This document shows, one piece after another, positions 31,932-40,403 of a stretch of 64,000 nucleotides of DNA (position 1 is its first letter; every line of letters starts with the position of its first letter). Source of the DNA: Prosthecobacter debontii (GTDB taxonomy: Bacteria > Verrucomicrobiota > Verrucomicrobiia > Verrucomicrobiales > Akkermansiaceae). Both the position numbers and the translations under genes were made by a program. Where the stretch lies: the NCBI GenBank assembly GCA_945862245.1, contig CAMAXN010000008.1, positions 19,256 to 83,255 on the forward strand, written 5' to 3'. The notes below the pieces were generated by a model. That model did not search any database. It was not told where the DNA came from and was given only the letters and a program-made list of their open reading frames with translations.

Positions 31932-32915
31932 ATGAAAAGTCAGCAACTTATTTTCGAAACTCACGGCAAGCCCGCCGATGTCCTACGCTTGAAAACTTTC
32001 AATATTCCGCCCTTGAAGGAGGGCGAATGCCTTCTTGCGATTCATGCCGCACCGATCAATCCGGCCGACATGAATTACATAGAAGGCACCTACGGCATCA
32101 AACCAGCACTACCCGCCCATGCCGGGATGGAGTGCGCCGCCACAATCCTCGAAAGCCGTTCCCATCGCTTCTCCTCAGGCGACAAAGTCATCCCCATCGC
32201 ACTGATGGGAACATGGGGCACACACGCCGTCACCACCGCTGACAACCTGATCCGCATCCCCTCTAGCATCGACCCCTTGCAGGCCGCAATGTTAAAAGTG
32301 AACCCTGCCACTGCTTGGCTACTGCTCCATCATTTTGAAAATCTATCTGAAGGCGACTGGATAGCATTCAACGCGGCCAACTCTGGCGTAGGTCAGTGCC
32401 TGATACAACTCGCCACCGCGATGGGGATACGCAGCCTCTGTTTCCTCAGAAACACTGGACTTGCCTCCGAACTCATTTCTCTTGGTGCCAATGCGGTATT
32501 CGAGGACTCATTTGCAGGTTACCAGCAAGCCCGTAAAACGCTCGGCGAAAAAAAGGCAAAACTAGCGTTTAACGCCGTCGGCGGAGACAGTGCCCTGCGC
32601 CTTATGAAGCTTCTCGAAAACGGTGGTACTCATATTACCTACGGCGCGATGGGCAGAAAACCCCTCACTATTCCCAACGGTCAACTCATCTTTGGGGATA
32701 TCCGTTTCCGGGGACTATGGTTATCAAAATGGATGCGGGAATCTCCGTGGGAGAAGGTAAATCTAATCTACACAGAACTCGCCACGCGCCTTCTTGCTGG
32801 ATCACTCAGACAAGCGGTGGATCGTGTTTTTCCTCTAGAAAACTACCGCGAGGCATTAACTCGTCTAGACACCTCTGATCGGCGCGGTAAAATCCTATTC
32901 GCGCAGCAACCGTAA
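31932..32915 (+). CDS. Zinc-independent MDR oxidoreductase, enoyl reductase-like
   Basis: A 327-aa medium-chain dehydrogenase/reductase. The N-terminal catalytic domain has APINPADMNYIEGTYGIKP and HAGMECAATI, characteristic of the 2-enoyl thioester reductase (MECR/Etr1) group rather than zinc alcohol dehydrogenases, which would show GHE and structural cysteines. The Rossmann part has NAANSGVGQCLIQLA and FNAVGGDSALRLMKLL. It likely reduces an enoyl thioester or quinone with NADPH. The DUF3108 gene starts 4 bp after its stop, and tsaE overlaps that, so the three form an operon. Confidence 0.85.
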   Translation: MKSQQLIFETHGKPADVLRLKTFNIPPLKEGECLLAIHAAPINPADMNYIEGTYGIKPALPAHAGMECAATILESRSHRFSSGDKVIPIALMGTWGTHAVTTADNLIRIPSSIDPLQAAMLKVNPATAWLLLHHFENLSEGDWIAFNAANSGVGQCLIQLATAMGIRSLCFLRNTGLASELISLGANAVFEDSFAGYQQARKTLGEKKAKLAFNAVGGDSALRLMKLLENGGTHITYGAMGRKPLTIPNGQLIFGDIRFRGLWLSKWMRESPWEKVNLIYTELATRLLAGSLRQAVDRVFPLENYREALTRLDTSDRRGKILFAQQP

Positions 32916-32919
32916 TTCT

Positions 32920-33771
32920 ATGACACCGCCGCCAATGCAGTCCTGGAGTCAACTCACTCGTCACATCCGCGCTGGATTAATTCTCCTCACCCTTGCACTG
33001 ACTGCAGACACTGCTCTCTCTACACCAGCCTGGAAGGCGGAAATTTCATCGACTAAGCGCGGTCACCATCCCTCCATCGCATCCTCGACCCTCGATTTCA
33101 CGCTAAGTTGGAAAGGTATTGTTAAGGCCGGTAATCTACGCATGGAGTTCGCTCCCAAGGGTGTAAATAAGCCCGGCGTCTTCGTCGCCAAATGCTCAGC
33201 TTCCAGCCTCGGCATCGCGGCCACCCTCTTTCCCTTCACACATAGCTCTTGGTCTGAAATCGATCCCGCCACCCTCGTCTCACGCTACTTCCATGCCACC
33301 GAAAACGATAGCAAAGAAAACGTCATTACAATCAACCGCTACTCCGCTAACAGCGTAAACGTTCGAGAAGTCACCACGGACTTGGTTACCGGAAAGATAA
33401 ATACAGACCTATCATCCTTCTCACATGGTCCAGCTCGGGATGTTTTATCCGCAATCCTATATATACGCAGTCAAAAACTTGAACTCGGCGAGGAACACGC
33501 CCTCCTGCTTCTGCCCTTCAGAACCCCTTACCTGCTCAAGGTGAAAGTCGAGGCGAAGGAAAAACACCTCGATCGCGATACCTTGCGCATCAGCTTCAGC
33601 CTCAGGAAAATCGACCGCACCACTCAAACGCTCGGCCCCTACAAGAAGCTCAAGAAACCCGTCACACTCTGGCTCAGTGATGACGCCGACCGCATTCCCA
33701 TTGAGCTTCGCGCATCTGCATACATCGGAGATGTACGGGCCGTGCTCAACAATTTCTCAAAGATCCCATGA
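32920..33771 (+). CDS. DUF3108-family exported protein
   Basis: 283 aa with an N-terminal signal or anchor (HIRAGLILLTLALTADTALS). The remainder is beta-rich with LDFTLSWKGIVKAGNLRMEF near residue 60 and the diagnostic C-terminal KPVTLWLSDDADRIPIELRASAYIGDVRAVL, which matches DUF3108 (PV.LWLSDD..R.P......G...A.L). The family is periplasmic, of unknown function. It sits between the MDR reductase and tsaE, overlapping tsaE by 4 bp (ATGA). Confidence 0.8.
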   Translation: MTPPPMQSWSQLTRHIRAGLILLTLALTADTALSTPAWKAEISSTKRGHHPSIASSTLDFTLSWKGIVKAGNLRMEFAPKGVNKPGVFVAKCSASSLGIAATLFPFTHSSWSEIDPATLVSRYFHATENDSKENVITINRYSANSVNVREVTTDLVTGKINTDLSSFSHGPARDVLSAILYIRSQKLELGEEHALLLLPFRTPYLLKVKVEAKEKHLDRDTLRISFSLRKIDRTTQTLGPYKKLKKPVTLWLSDDADRIPIELRASAYIGDVRAVLNNFSKIP

Positions 33772-34235
33772 ACTCAATTCGACTCGAGAGCCCCGAAGCG
33801 ATGATGGCTCTGGGTGCGCAGTTCGCCGCCAAAGCGGGCGCAGGCGATGTCTTTGCATTGGTTGGAAACTTAGGCTCCGGGAAAACAAATTGGACTAAAG
33901 GTTTCGTCGCCGCTATCGATCCGGCGGTTGCCGTGACCAGTCCCACCTTCGCTATCGTTAACGAATACCGCTGCGGCATGCGTCCCGTGTTCCATTTCGA
34001 CTTTCACCGTTTGAAATCCGCAGATGAACTCATCTCCCTTGGATGGGATGAATACCTGGATGAGGGCGGAATCATCATCTGTGAGTGGGCGGATCGTTTT
34101 CCGCAGCTCTTACCGGATTACGCGGAATGGCTGGAAATTAGCCACATATCAGACGAAATCCGTGAACTACGGCGCATCGGCAGGCCACTCAGTCATTCCG
34201 GAGAAATCAATTTACAGATCCAAACGAATTCCTAG
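33768..34235 (+). CDS. tsaE: tRNA threonylcarbamoyladenosine biosynthesis ATPase TsaE
   Basis: TsaE is the ATPase that resets the TsaB-TsaD-TsaE complex making t6A37 in ANN-reading tRNAs. 155 aa. Motifs: LVGNLGSGKTNWTKGF (Walker A), VTSPTFAIVNEY, VFHFDFHRLKSADELISLGW (Walker B region with the family's D.YRL) and GIIICEWADRFPQLLP (the WxE-type segment). Translation is coupled to DUF3108 by a 4-bp overlap. Function is secure; tsaB and tsaD lie elsewhere. Confidence 0.94.
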   Translation: MNSIRLESPEAMMALGAQFAAKAGAGDVFALVGNLGSGKTNWTKGFVAAIDPAVAVTSPTFAIVNEYRCGMRPVFHFDFHRLKSADELISLGWDEYLDEGGIIICEWADRFPQLLPDYAEWLEISHISDEIRELRRIGRPLSHSGEINLQIQTNS

Positions 34236-34357
34236 CTCTTTGAGTTGTGACTTGGCTAAGGCTTTGAAAGGTTCTCAGAGGGATTCAGTAATGATTTTTG
34301 ATCGGGCTATCAGCCAATCCCATGGTGCTTTATGGCACTCCTTAGGATTCAAACACT

Positions 34358-34534
34358 ATGCACATCACGACCAGTACGATCAACTTCTTCGGGGGGGTTA
34401 TGCGCGGAAATTTCAAGATACCTCCGCCAAATCAACAAAACAATTCGATCTTTTGGCAGAATCACTCGCACATTCGCGTGCATTCACAGGGTAACTCGTT
34501 TAGTTCCTGTTCACAAATATGCTTCGTCTCCTAA
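34358..34534 (+). CDS. Possible small protein, 58 aa, unknown
   Basis: A frame from ATG 34358 (MHITTSTINFFGGVMRG) with an Asn/Gln/His/Ser-rich composition (IPPPNQQNNSIFWQNHSHIR). It has a run of seven G at 34390-34396 and overlaps the start of the next gene by 16 bp. There is no recognised family, and it could be non-coding. Confidence 0.2.
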   Translation: MHITTSTINFFGGVMRGNFKIPPPNQQNNSIFWQNHSHIRVHSQGNSFSSCSQICFVS

Positions 34535-35085
34535 TTGTTCTTGCCGCACTGCCTGTTATCGCTGCTTTCATCGCGCGCTGGTGGCTGGGTCTGCGCGTCC
34601 TGTCCTCGGCCGGACGGCAGCAGTGCTCCTGCGATCTCGCGCTTTGGGAAAAAACCTTCGGTGCGGAAAATTCACCCCCTTCCAAAACCGGAGATGCCAA
34701 GATCTTTGCGGAAACCCTCCGGAAATCAGCTCTTGCCGATTGGAAAACGCGCGAACCCAAGGCCGCCGCCTCGCGCGAAGGCGTCCGCCGTTTCGGTATG
34801 GCCGTTCCTCCTCTTGCGCTTATGGTCGTTGTTCTGGGTGCCATTGTGAAGCGAGTGCCAGTGAGCTTTGTCCTCTCAGTCTTCCTAACAGCGCTCGCAG
34901 TTGCGATCATTTTCTCCTATCTCAGCATTGCTCCTGAACTCAACGCGATGCTCATCGCATCTCGTCGCCTGCGCGCCAGCGGAGTCTTCCACCGCCGCGA
35001 TGAAGAGGACGCAGTCATCGCCGCCACCAAGGCCTTAGTCTGGAAAGAAGCCACACCTCCCATACTAAACCTAATTCAGCGCTGA
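34519..35085 (+). CDS. Membrane protein of unknown function, 188 aa
   Basis: Three hydrophobic helices: an N-terminal one (LLIVLAALPVIAAFIARWW), and two in the middle (MAVPPLALMVVVLGAIV, SFVLSVFLTALAVAIIFSYL), with a charged loop between the first two that contains WKTREPKAAASREG. The C-terminus is helical and cytoplasmic (RRLRASGVFHRRDEEDAVI). No named family is recognised. It precedes the M48 protease by about 50 bp on the same strand and may be co-transcribed. Confidence 0.7.
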   Translation: MLRLLIVLAALPVIAAFIARWWLGLRVLSSAGRQQCSCDLALWEKTFGAENSPPSKTGDAKIFAETLRKSALADWKTREPKAAASREGVRRFGMAVPPLALMVVVLGAIVKRVPVSFVLSVFLTALAVAIIFSYLSIAPELNAMLIASRRLRASGVFHRRDEEDAVIAATKALVWKEATPPILNLIQR

Positions 35086-35110
35086 CCCTCCTCGCTCTTA
35101 CCTATGGTTA

Positions 35111-35133
35111 GAAGTTTAAAATTTATAATTTTC
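35111..35133 (+). repeat. Heptamer-periodic repeat, copy 7 (before the M48 protease), short
   Basis: Units GAAGTTTA, AAATTTA, TAATTTT run up to the start codon at 35135. The CTTCCTTG head is degenerate (CTCTTACCTATGG upstream), so membership rests on period and position. Confidence 0.35.
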
Positions 35134-35134
35134 C

Positions 35135-36388
35135 ATGAACCTGCTAGCCCTTCTCATCGTCACCTCTCTCTTCCTACTTTGGAATCTTGAGTTCATCGCC
35201 ACGCTGCTAAACTTAAAATCATTTCCGGCCACACCGCCGATAGAACTTGAGGGACTCATGGATCAGGAAAAACTTGATCGCGCCCGCTCCTATCTCACCG
35301 CGAATTCTCGCTTCGATATCATCCGTGCCAGCGTCTCACTTTTCATCCTGCTCGCCTTCTGGTGGCTAGGCGGTTTTTCCTTCCTCGATGAGCGCGCCCG
35401 CTCCCTTTCAGAAAGCGTAATCCTGGCCGGTCTGATCTTTCTCGGTGCGCTTTTCCTCGCACAGAACCTCATCTCACTACCATTTGACTGGCACGAGACC
35501 TTCGTGATCGAACAAAAATTCGGTTTCAATAAATCCACACCCACGACCTTCATCACGGATCGCATTAAAGGCCTTGCCCTCGCCGCACTGCTCGGCCTGC
35601 CCCTCGCCGCAGGTATCCTCTGGATCTTTCATGTGGTGCCCAATGCATGGCTATGGGCATGGGCCTTCGTCACTGCCTTTCAACTCATACTTACCTACCT
35701 CGCTCCCTCACTAATCCTTCCTCTTTTCAATAAATTTACCCCCATGCCAAATGGAGAATTGAAAGAAAAAATCCACGCCCTCGGGCTAAAATGCGGATTC
35801 CCTCTTGAAGGCGTTTATGAAATTGATGGCTCGAAGCGCTCAACCAAGGCCAACGCATACTTCACCGGCTTTGGTAAACACAAGAAGATCGCCCTGTTCG
35901 ATACCCTCACGGAAAAATCCACCACCCCAGAGTTACTTGCCATCCTCGCCCATGAGATCGGCCACTTCCGCCTCGGCCACATCAAGCAACGCCTCGCCGT
36001 CGGTATCCTCCAGATGGCGCTAATCTTTTTCCTAATCGGCCTCGCTACCGATCCCAACGGCATCTTCTCCCGCCAACTTCACGATGCATTCGGCGTCACA
36101 GACATTTCCCCCCACGCCGGTTTAGTGTTTTTCACCCTCCTACTGGAACCCGCCTCCAAGCTCCTTTCCATGCTCGCCAACGCATGGTCTCGCAAGCATG
36201 AGTTTGAGGCCGACGCTTACGCGGCCCAATCCACCGGCACCCCGGAAGCCCTCGCCACTGCACTAAAAAAGCTCTCCTCCGACCACCTCTCCCACCCCAC
36301 ACCCCACAGACTCCGCGTCGTTCTCGATTACTCCCACCCGCCCCTGCTTCGGAGACTTCAGGCATTGAAAAAAGCGAATGTTACTTGA
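35135..36388 (+). CDS. M48-family metallopeptidase (Ste24/CAAX protease type)
   Basis: A 417-aa integral membrane zinc protease. It has seven or so hydrophobic helices; the N-terminal half carries FDWHETFVIEQKFGFNKST, a hallmark of Ste24-type M48A enzymes. The zinc site is ILAHEIGHFRLGHI (HExxH) near residue 270, with the third ligand in SRKHEFEADAYAA. EIDGSKRSTKANAYFTGFG matches the segment before the active site. It likely degrades or processes misfolded membrane or lipidated proteins. The DUF-type gene at 36423 follows by 34 bp. Confidence 0.92.
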   Translation: MNLLALLIVTSLFLLWNLEFIATLLNLKSFPATPPIELEGLMDQEKLDRARSYLTANSRFDIIRASVSLFILLAFWWLGGFSFLDERARSLSESVILAGLIFLGALFLAQNLISLPFDWHETFVIEQKFGFNKSTPTTFITDRIKGLALAALLGLPLAAGILWIFHVVPNAWLWAWAFVTAFQLILTYLAPSLILPLFNKFTPMPNGELKEKIHALGLKCGFPLEGVYEIDGSKRSTKANAYFTGFGKHKKIALFDTLTEKSTTPELLAILAHEIGHFRLGHIKQRLAVGILQMALIFFLIGLATDPNGIFSRQLHDAFGVTDISPHAGLVFFTLLLEPASKLLSMLANAWSRKHEFEADAYAAQSTGTPEALATALKKLSSDHLSHPTPHRLRVVLDYSHPPLLRRLQALKKANVT

Positions 36389-36422
36389 CCATTTGCCGGT
36401 AGTTCTCCAGTTCTCCCGCGGA

Positions 36423-36830
36423 ATGACTTTTGAACACAAACCCATCGAATGGGATGACGAAATCACAATGCTGATTGAAGAGCTTGAGGAGAAAGCGGCG
36501 GATGGCGTGCTCACCCGGCAGGAACGGGGGCTGATGGATGTCGTCGAAACCATGCAGCTACTCAATCCCGAAGGCGACGGCCTCCATGAATTCTGGCACA
36601 CTCCGCTCAACCACAGGCGCATCATCCATTCCTTCGACATGATCGGCGCCGATGCCATCGTCGATGCCCTCAACGCCAGCCAATGGTGCCAGACCCGAAA
36701 CGCCGACCTCGACCAATACTCCGAAACCGAGGGCGAATATCTCGCCGGCATCGAGGAAGAACTTTACGAAGCACTAGGCGAACTACCCGACCTTGTAGCT
36801 GAATTTATCGAAGACGAAATTGGGCGATAG
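36423..36830 (+). CDS. Acidic soluble protein, DUF4375/DMP19-like
   Basis: 135 aa from ATG 36423 (MTFEHKPIEWDDEITM); an in-frame ATG at 36378 inside the M48 gene is an alternative. It is strongly acidic. The stretch GLHEFWHTPLNHRRIIHSF followed by DMIGADAIVDALNA resembles the DMP19 pattern (G...F..N.......A...IGA......L..A). The rest is helical with an acidic end (LPDLVAEFIEDEIGR). Family assignment is tentative; no function follows from it. Confidence 0.6.
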   Translation: MTFEHKPIEWDDEITMLIEELEEKAADGVLTRQERGLMDVVETMQLLNPEGDGLHEFWHTPLNHRRIIHSFDMIGADAIVDALNASQWCQTRNADLDQYSETEGEYLAGIEEELYEALGELPDLVAEFIEDEIGR

Positions 36831-36947
36831 GAATGCTGCGGCGATATTCGCCTCATGGTAGTGGCAAAACACCATACCTACCCACAGGGCTCGTGGTTAT
36901 GGAAAATATTTTGCTATCCCACCTTCGGCAGCGAAGCGGCAGGAACT

Positions 36948-36976
36948 AAAAAAAGGCCACCCGCTTCCGGGTGGCC
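36948..36976 (-). terminator. Rho-independent terminator of the EF-hand gene
   Basis: GGCCACCC pairs perfectly with GGGTGGCC around GCTTCC; on the minus strand the hairpin is followed by seven T. Confidence 0.85.
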
Positions 36977-36999
36977 TTGGGATTCATCGTTCGGGAGTC

Positions 37000-37497
37000 T
37001 TACTCATGGACACCGGGAGCCTCGGCATCTACGCCGTCTTTGCCAGGACCCTTCGGGCTGCCGGGCCGCGGGCCTTTGCCTTCACCCTTGCCCTTGGGTC
37101 CTCTCGGGCCACCGGGACGACCGGGCGCCGCCTTGCGCATCTCAGCACGTTCGTCCTCACTGAGTTTGCCGTCGCCATCCTTATCGAATTTCTCGAGCAT
37201 CATTTTCTGCATCGCCTCTTGCGCCGCCTTCTTCTCATCTTCGCTGAGAATGCCGTTGCCGTCACTATCGAATTTCGCTAGCATTTCCGCCTTACGGGCA
37301 GCTTCCATCTCGCCTCGTGCGGCTTTGGCAGCCTCGCGCTCCGCTTCGTTGAGCTTGCCGTCGCCGTCCTTGTCGAACTTGGCGATGATTTCAGGGGGTA
37401 GCTTGCGCGGCGGGCGCTCCCTCTTGCCCTCTTCGGCATGAGCTATTCCAGAAAGGCCGATGGCAGCCGCGATCACGATAAATGTGTTGGTTTTCAT
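37000..37497 (-). CDS. Exported EF-hand calcium-binding protein
   Basis: 165 aa from ATG 37497 (MKTNTFIVIAAAIGLSGIAHAEE), which gives a clean signal peptide with an AHA cleavage site; longer frames upstream only add unlikely residues. Three EF-hand loops follow: DKDGDGKLNEAE (about 43-54), DSDGNGILSEDE (about 75-86) and DKDGDGKLSEDE (about 100-111), separated by Ala/Glu/Lys helices. The tail is a Gly/Pro/Lys-rich, collagen-like segment (PGRPGGPRGPKGKGEGKG) likely disordered. The protein should bind calcium in the periplasm or outside. It has its own terminator. Confidence 0.9.
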   Translation of the reverse strand: MKTNTFIVIAAAIGLSGIAHAEEGKRERPPRKLPPEIIAKFDKDGDGKLNEAEREAAKAARGEMEAARKAEMLAKFDSDGNGILSEDEKKAAQEAMQKMMLEKFDKDGDGKLSEDERAEMRKAAPGRPGGPRGPKGKGEGKGPRPGSPKGPGKDGVDAEAPGVHE

Positions 37498-37698
37498 GTT
37501 TTTATACTTTGGTTTGATTACGTGAGAGGTTGGTGCTCTCACGCTGTTTATCAACACTACGCACAATAGGAAGTTGCGCACGCTTTGAGCTTTTCTCACG
37601 GGGCGGTGGGATTAAGTTGCCACACAGCTCTGCGAAGGCTTGCATCTCGTCAACCTGTGCAGCCTGTAAATACAAATCCCATCGGTCCGAGCAAAGCC

Positions 37699-38562
37699 AT
37701 GATCTTCGTCCGCAGGGCGGGCAGCACCTTGCTACTGTGGGCGCTGGTCGCCGCGATTTTTATCAGCATGTTCCCCGCCGCCTATCTCGGCCTGATCGGC
37801 ATTCTCACAGTAGTCTCGACCATCGAGTATTTTCGCATGTTACGCGCAGCGGATGTGAAGTGCTTCCCTCGGTTCGGACTGCTCCTAGCACTGACCTATT
37901 GCGGCATCGCCTACTGGCATTTCCTAAAGGGTGATAAGGACATCCCGCCCGCGCTCGACGCGATTTTTATTTTTATCACCATCACGGGCGCCTTCACCCT
38001 CCAGCTCCGCTACTCAATTAAGGGTATCGAGGCACTGCTCGCCGTAGCTGCGAATCTGTTGGGCTTTCTCTACATTGCCTACTTGTTCAATTTTACGGCG
38101 CGTATCTCATTTATGCTACCGGGTGAAGGAGTGCCGGGTGCTTATTTACTGCTGTGGCTACTTGCGGTAACGAAAATGACCGATACGGGAGCCTACATTA
38201 CCGGCTCGCTACTCGGAAAACACAAAATGATACCCCACATCTCACCTGGTAAAACCTGGGAAGGCTTCGTGGGAGCCCTGTTCTTTGCGCAGCTAGCGGG
38301 CTGCGGGCTTTATGCATTGTTGCCCGATCAGCTATCGGCTCTGCACTCATGGCCGCATATCGTCGCTCTCGGTTTCCTGCTCGCCATCCTCGCGGTGATC
38401 GGTGACCTCGCCGAGAGCGTACTGAAAAGATCCCTGCACGCCAAGGACTCCGGTAACATGCTGCCCGGCATCGGCGGCGGCCTCGACCTCATTGATAGCA
38501 TCTGCTTCACCGCACCTGCGCTTTATTTTTACCTGACCATAATCATCCCCTATTTCGAATGA
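37699..38562 (+). CDS. cdsA: Phosphatidate cytidylyltransferase
   Basis: CdsA makes CDP-diacylglycerol from phosphatidate and CTP in the cytoplasmic membrane. I start it at ATG 37699 (MIFVRRAGSTLLLWALV), giving 287 aa and eight or so membrane helices; a longer frame from 37585 is not supported. The PROSITE-type signature is present: AVIGDLAESVLKRSLHAKDSGNMLPGIGG and LDLIDS. The TDTGAYITGSLLGKHKMIPHISPGKTWEG segment is also conserved. dxr overlaps its stop by 4 bp (ATGA), the common cdsA-dxr order. Confidence 0.95.
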   Translation: MIFVRRAGSTLLLWALVAAIFISMFPAAYLGLIGILTVVSTIEYFRMLRAADVKCFPRFGLLLALTYCGIAYWHFLKGDKDIPPALDAIFIFITITGAFTLQLRYSIKGIEALLAVAANLLGFLYIAYLFNFTARISFMLPGEGVPGAYLLLWLLAVTKMTDTGAYITGSLLGKHKMIPHISPGKTWEGFVGALFFAQLAGCGLYALLPDQLSALHSWPHIVALGFLLAILAVIGDLAESVLKRSLHAKDSGNMLPGIGGGLDLIDSICFTAPALYFYLTIIIPYFE

Positions 38563-39725
38563 AACGTCGTGTTATCCTCCTTGGCTCTACCGGCTCTATT
38601 GGAATCTCTACAATCCGCGTCGCCGCGAATCTCCCAGAGAAAATCGAAATCGTAGGGCTCGCCGCCGGTTCAAACGCTACAAAGCTCGCCGAGCAGGCGC
38701 GCGAAACGGGTGTCCGCCATGTAGCCATTTACGATGAAAGCAAAGCCGCTGAGCTGTCTGCCAAACTACCCGCTGGAGTGGAGGTTCATATAGGACCGCA
38801 AGGTTTGATAAACCTCACGGAGTTAGTGGATGCGGACATTGTCTTGATCGCCATCGTCGGCACGGCGGGTCTGCATCCGGCACTCGCTGCCATCGAAGCG
38901 GGCAAAGACATCGCCATCGCCTCCAAGGAAATCCTCGTCATGGCCGGCGAGATTATCACCGCCCGCGCCTCAGCAAAGGGAGTCCTCATCCTTCCTGTGG
39001 ACAGCGAGCACAACGCTATTTTTCAATGCCTCGATGGACACCGCGGCCCAGACTCCGAAATTTCCCGCCTAATCCTCACAGCCTCTGGCGGCCCCTTCCG
39101 CACAACACCCGCCGCCGATCTATGGCACGTCACCCCTGAGATGGCGCTCAAGCACCCAACCTGGGACATGGGTCCGAAAATCTCCATCGATTCCGCCACT
39201 CTTTTCAATAAGGGGCTAGAAATGATCGAGGCGCGCTGGCTGTTCGGAATCGATATGGATCGCATCGAGGCGGTGATACATCCCCAGAGTGTCATCCACT
39301 CCATGGTTGAGTTCACTGATGGCTCCGTGCTTGCCCAGCTTTCGAAGACAGATATGGCGTTTCCCATACAATACGCCCTCACCTATCCAGCCCGCATGAA
39401 AGGCGCACTGCAGCCACTGGATTTCACGACAATCTCGAAATTGGAATTCGCCCCTCCACGCCTTGATGATTTTCCTGCGATCAACCTCGCACGCGAGGCA
39501 GGCAACATCGGCGGCACCATGCCCGCCATCTTCAACGCCTCCAACGAGATCGCCGTCCAGCGTTTCCGTAACGGCGAAATCCATTTTCCCGAAATCTGGG
39601 GCTGCGTGGCGCATTGTATGGCAGAGCACGTAACCGTGCTAAATCCAACGCTCGATCAGATTATCATCGCTGACCGCGAGATTCGCGCCGTAGCAGCGGA
39701 TTTCATCCGCCAAAGTACACCTTAG
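38559..39725 (+). CDS. dxr: 1-deoxy-D-xylulose 5-phosphate reductoisomerase
   Basis: Dxr (IspC) converts DXP to MEP with NADPH, the first committed step of the non-mevalonate isoprenoid pathway. 388 aa. Features: RVILLGSTGSIGISTI (NADPH site), ASKEILVMAGEII, LPVDSEHNAIFQCL (metal-binding Asp/Glu), ASGGPFRTTP, NKGLEMIEARWLF and HPQSVIHSMVEF. It is translationally coupled to cdsA. The site-2 protease rseP that often follows is absent; the next gene is convergent and overlaps by 4 bp. Confidence 0.96.
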   Translation: MKRRVILLGSTGSIGISTIRVAANLPEKIEIVGLAAGSNATKLAEQARETGVRHVAIYDESKAAELSAKLPAGVEVHIGPQGLINLTELVDADIVLIAIVGTAGLHPALAAIEAGKDIAIASKEILVMAGEIITARASAKGVLILPVDSEHNAIFQCLDGHRGPDSEISRLILTASGGPFRTTPAADLWHVTPEMALKHPTWDMGPKISIDSATLFNKGLEMIEARWLFGIDMDRIEAVIHPQSVIHSMVEFTDGSVLAQLSKTDMAFPIQYALTYPARMKGALQPLDFTTISKLEFAPPRLDDFPAINLAREAGNIGGTMPAIFNASNEIAVQRFRNGEIHFPEIWGCVAHCMAEHVTVLNPTLDQIIIADREIRAVAADFIRQSTP

Positions 39726-40348
39726 CCTCGTCTCCGTAAAAACGCCGCCATCCCCCAGAGAACGGCGGGCACGCCAAGGCTAAAACCCAATCCCCACCCC
39801 GGGTAATCGGTGCCCAAAGCCCCGATCCATGCAAACATGAAGCCCATCGGGATAGTACCACACGTCAGTGCGATAACGAATTTTCTGAACGGCATTCGCA
39901 GGAATCCCGCCATACAAGAGAGCACCTCTGGCAGGATCGGCAATGCCCGGCTCATCGCCACCACCCAAGCCCCACCGCGATCAAATAATGAACAGCCTTT
40001 TTCAAAATCCTTCTCCCCTAGCCACCTCTTCGCTGTGCCTTCGTTAAAAAACCTCCCTACACCGTAACCGGACATCCCCGCCAGCATCGAGCCCGCGGCC
40101 GCGATGAACCCGCCGAGCCAAACCCCATACACCGCCCCAAGCGCCGACATCACAATCGTTCCCGGGATCGGCAACAAAAGATCCGCCAGCAGCAGCGCGA
40201 TCCCCACCAGCCAGGCCCAGCCCTTTACCTCACGGAACCTCCCAGCCAACGCCTCCACATCCCAAGTCCCCTCCAACCCCAGCCCGAACGCCCACCAACC
40301 GAGTAGGAAAAACACGCAGAGCGACAACATCAGACCGATCAACCTCAT
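39722..40348 (-). CDS. TVP38/DedA-type VTT-domain membrane protein
   Basis: 208 aa with an N-terminal helix, then the VTT (SNARE-associated) core: LLADLLLPIPGTIVMSALGAVYG, GSMLAGMSGYGVGRFF, a cytoplasmic segment (GEKDFEKGCSLFDRGGAWV), SRALPILPEVLSCMAGFLRMPFRKFVIAL and a last hydrophobic region. DedA/TVP38 proteins flip lipids such as undecaprenyl phosphate or phospholipids. It follows dinG on the same strand after a gap with copy 8 of the heptamer repeat, and its end overlaps dxr tail to tail by 4 bp. Confidence 0.85.
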   Translation of the reverse strand: MRLIGLMLSLCVFFLLGWWAFGLGLEGTWDVEALAGRFREVKGWAWLVGIALLLADLLLPIPGTIVMSALGAVYGVWLGGFIAAAGSMLAGMSGYGVGRFFNEGTAKRWLGEKDFEKGCSLFDRGGAWVVAMSRALPILPEVLSCMAGFLRMPFRKFVIALTCGTIPMGFMFAWIGALGTDYPGWGLGFSLGVPAVLWGMAAFLRRRG

Positions 40349-40369
40349 CTACATTTTCCTCTCCAGTCG

Positions 40370-40403
40370 TTGAAACTTGAATTTTAAAATTTGAATTTTC
40401 TTC
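40370..40403 (-). repeat. Heptamer-periodic repeat, copy 8 (between dinG and the VTT gene)
   Basis: On the minus strand GAAG is followed by AAAATTC, AAATTTT, AAAATTC, AAGTTTC, AAC. It touches the dinG stop codon and precedes the VTT-protein start by about 20 bp. Confidence 0.5.
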
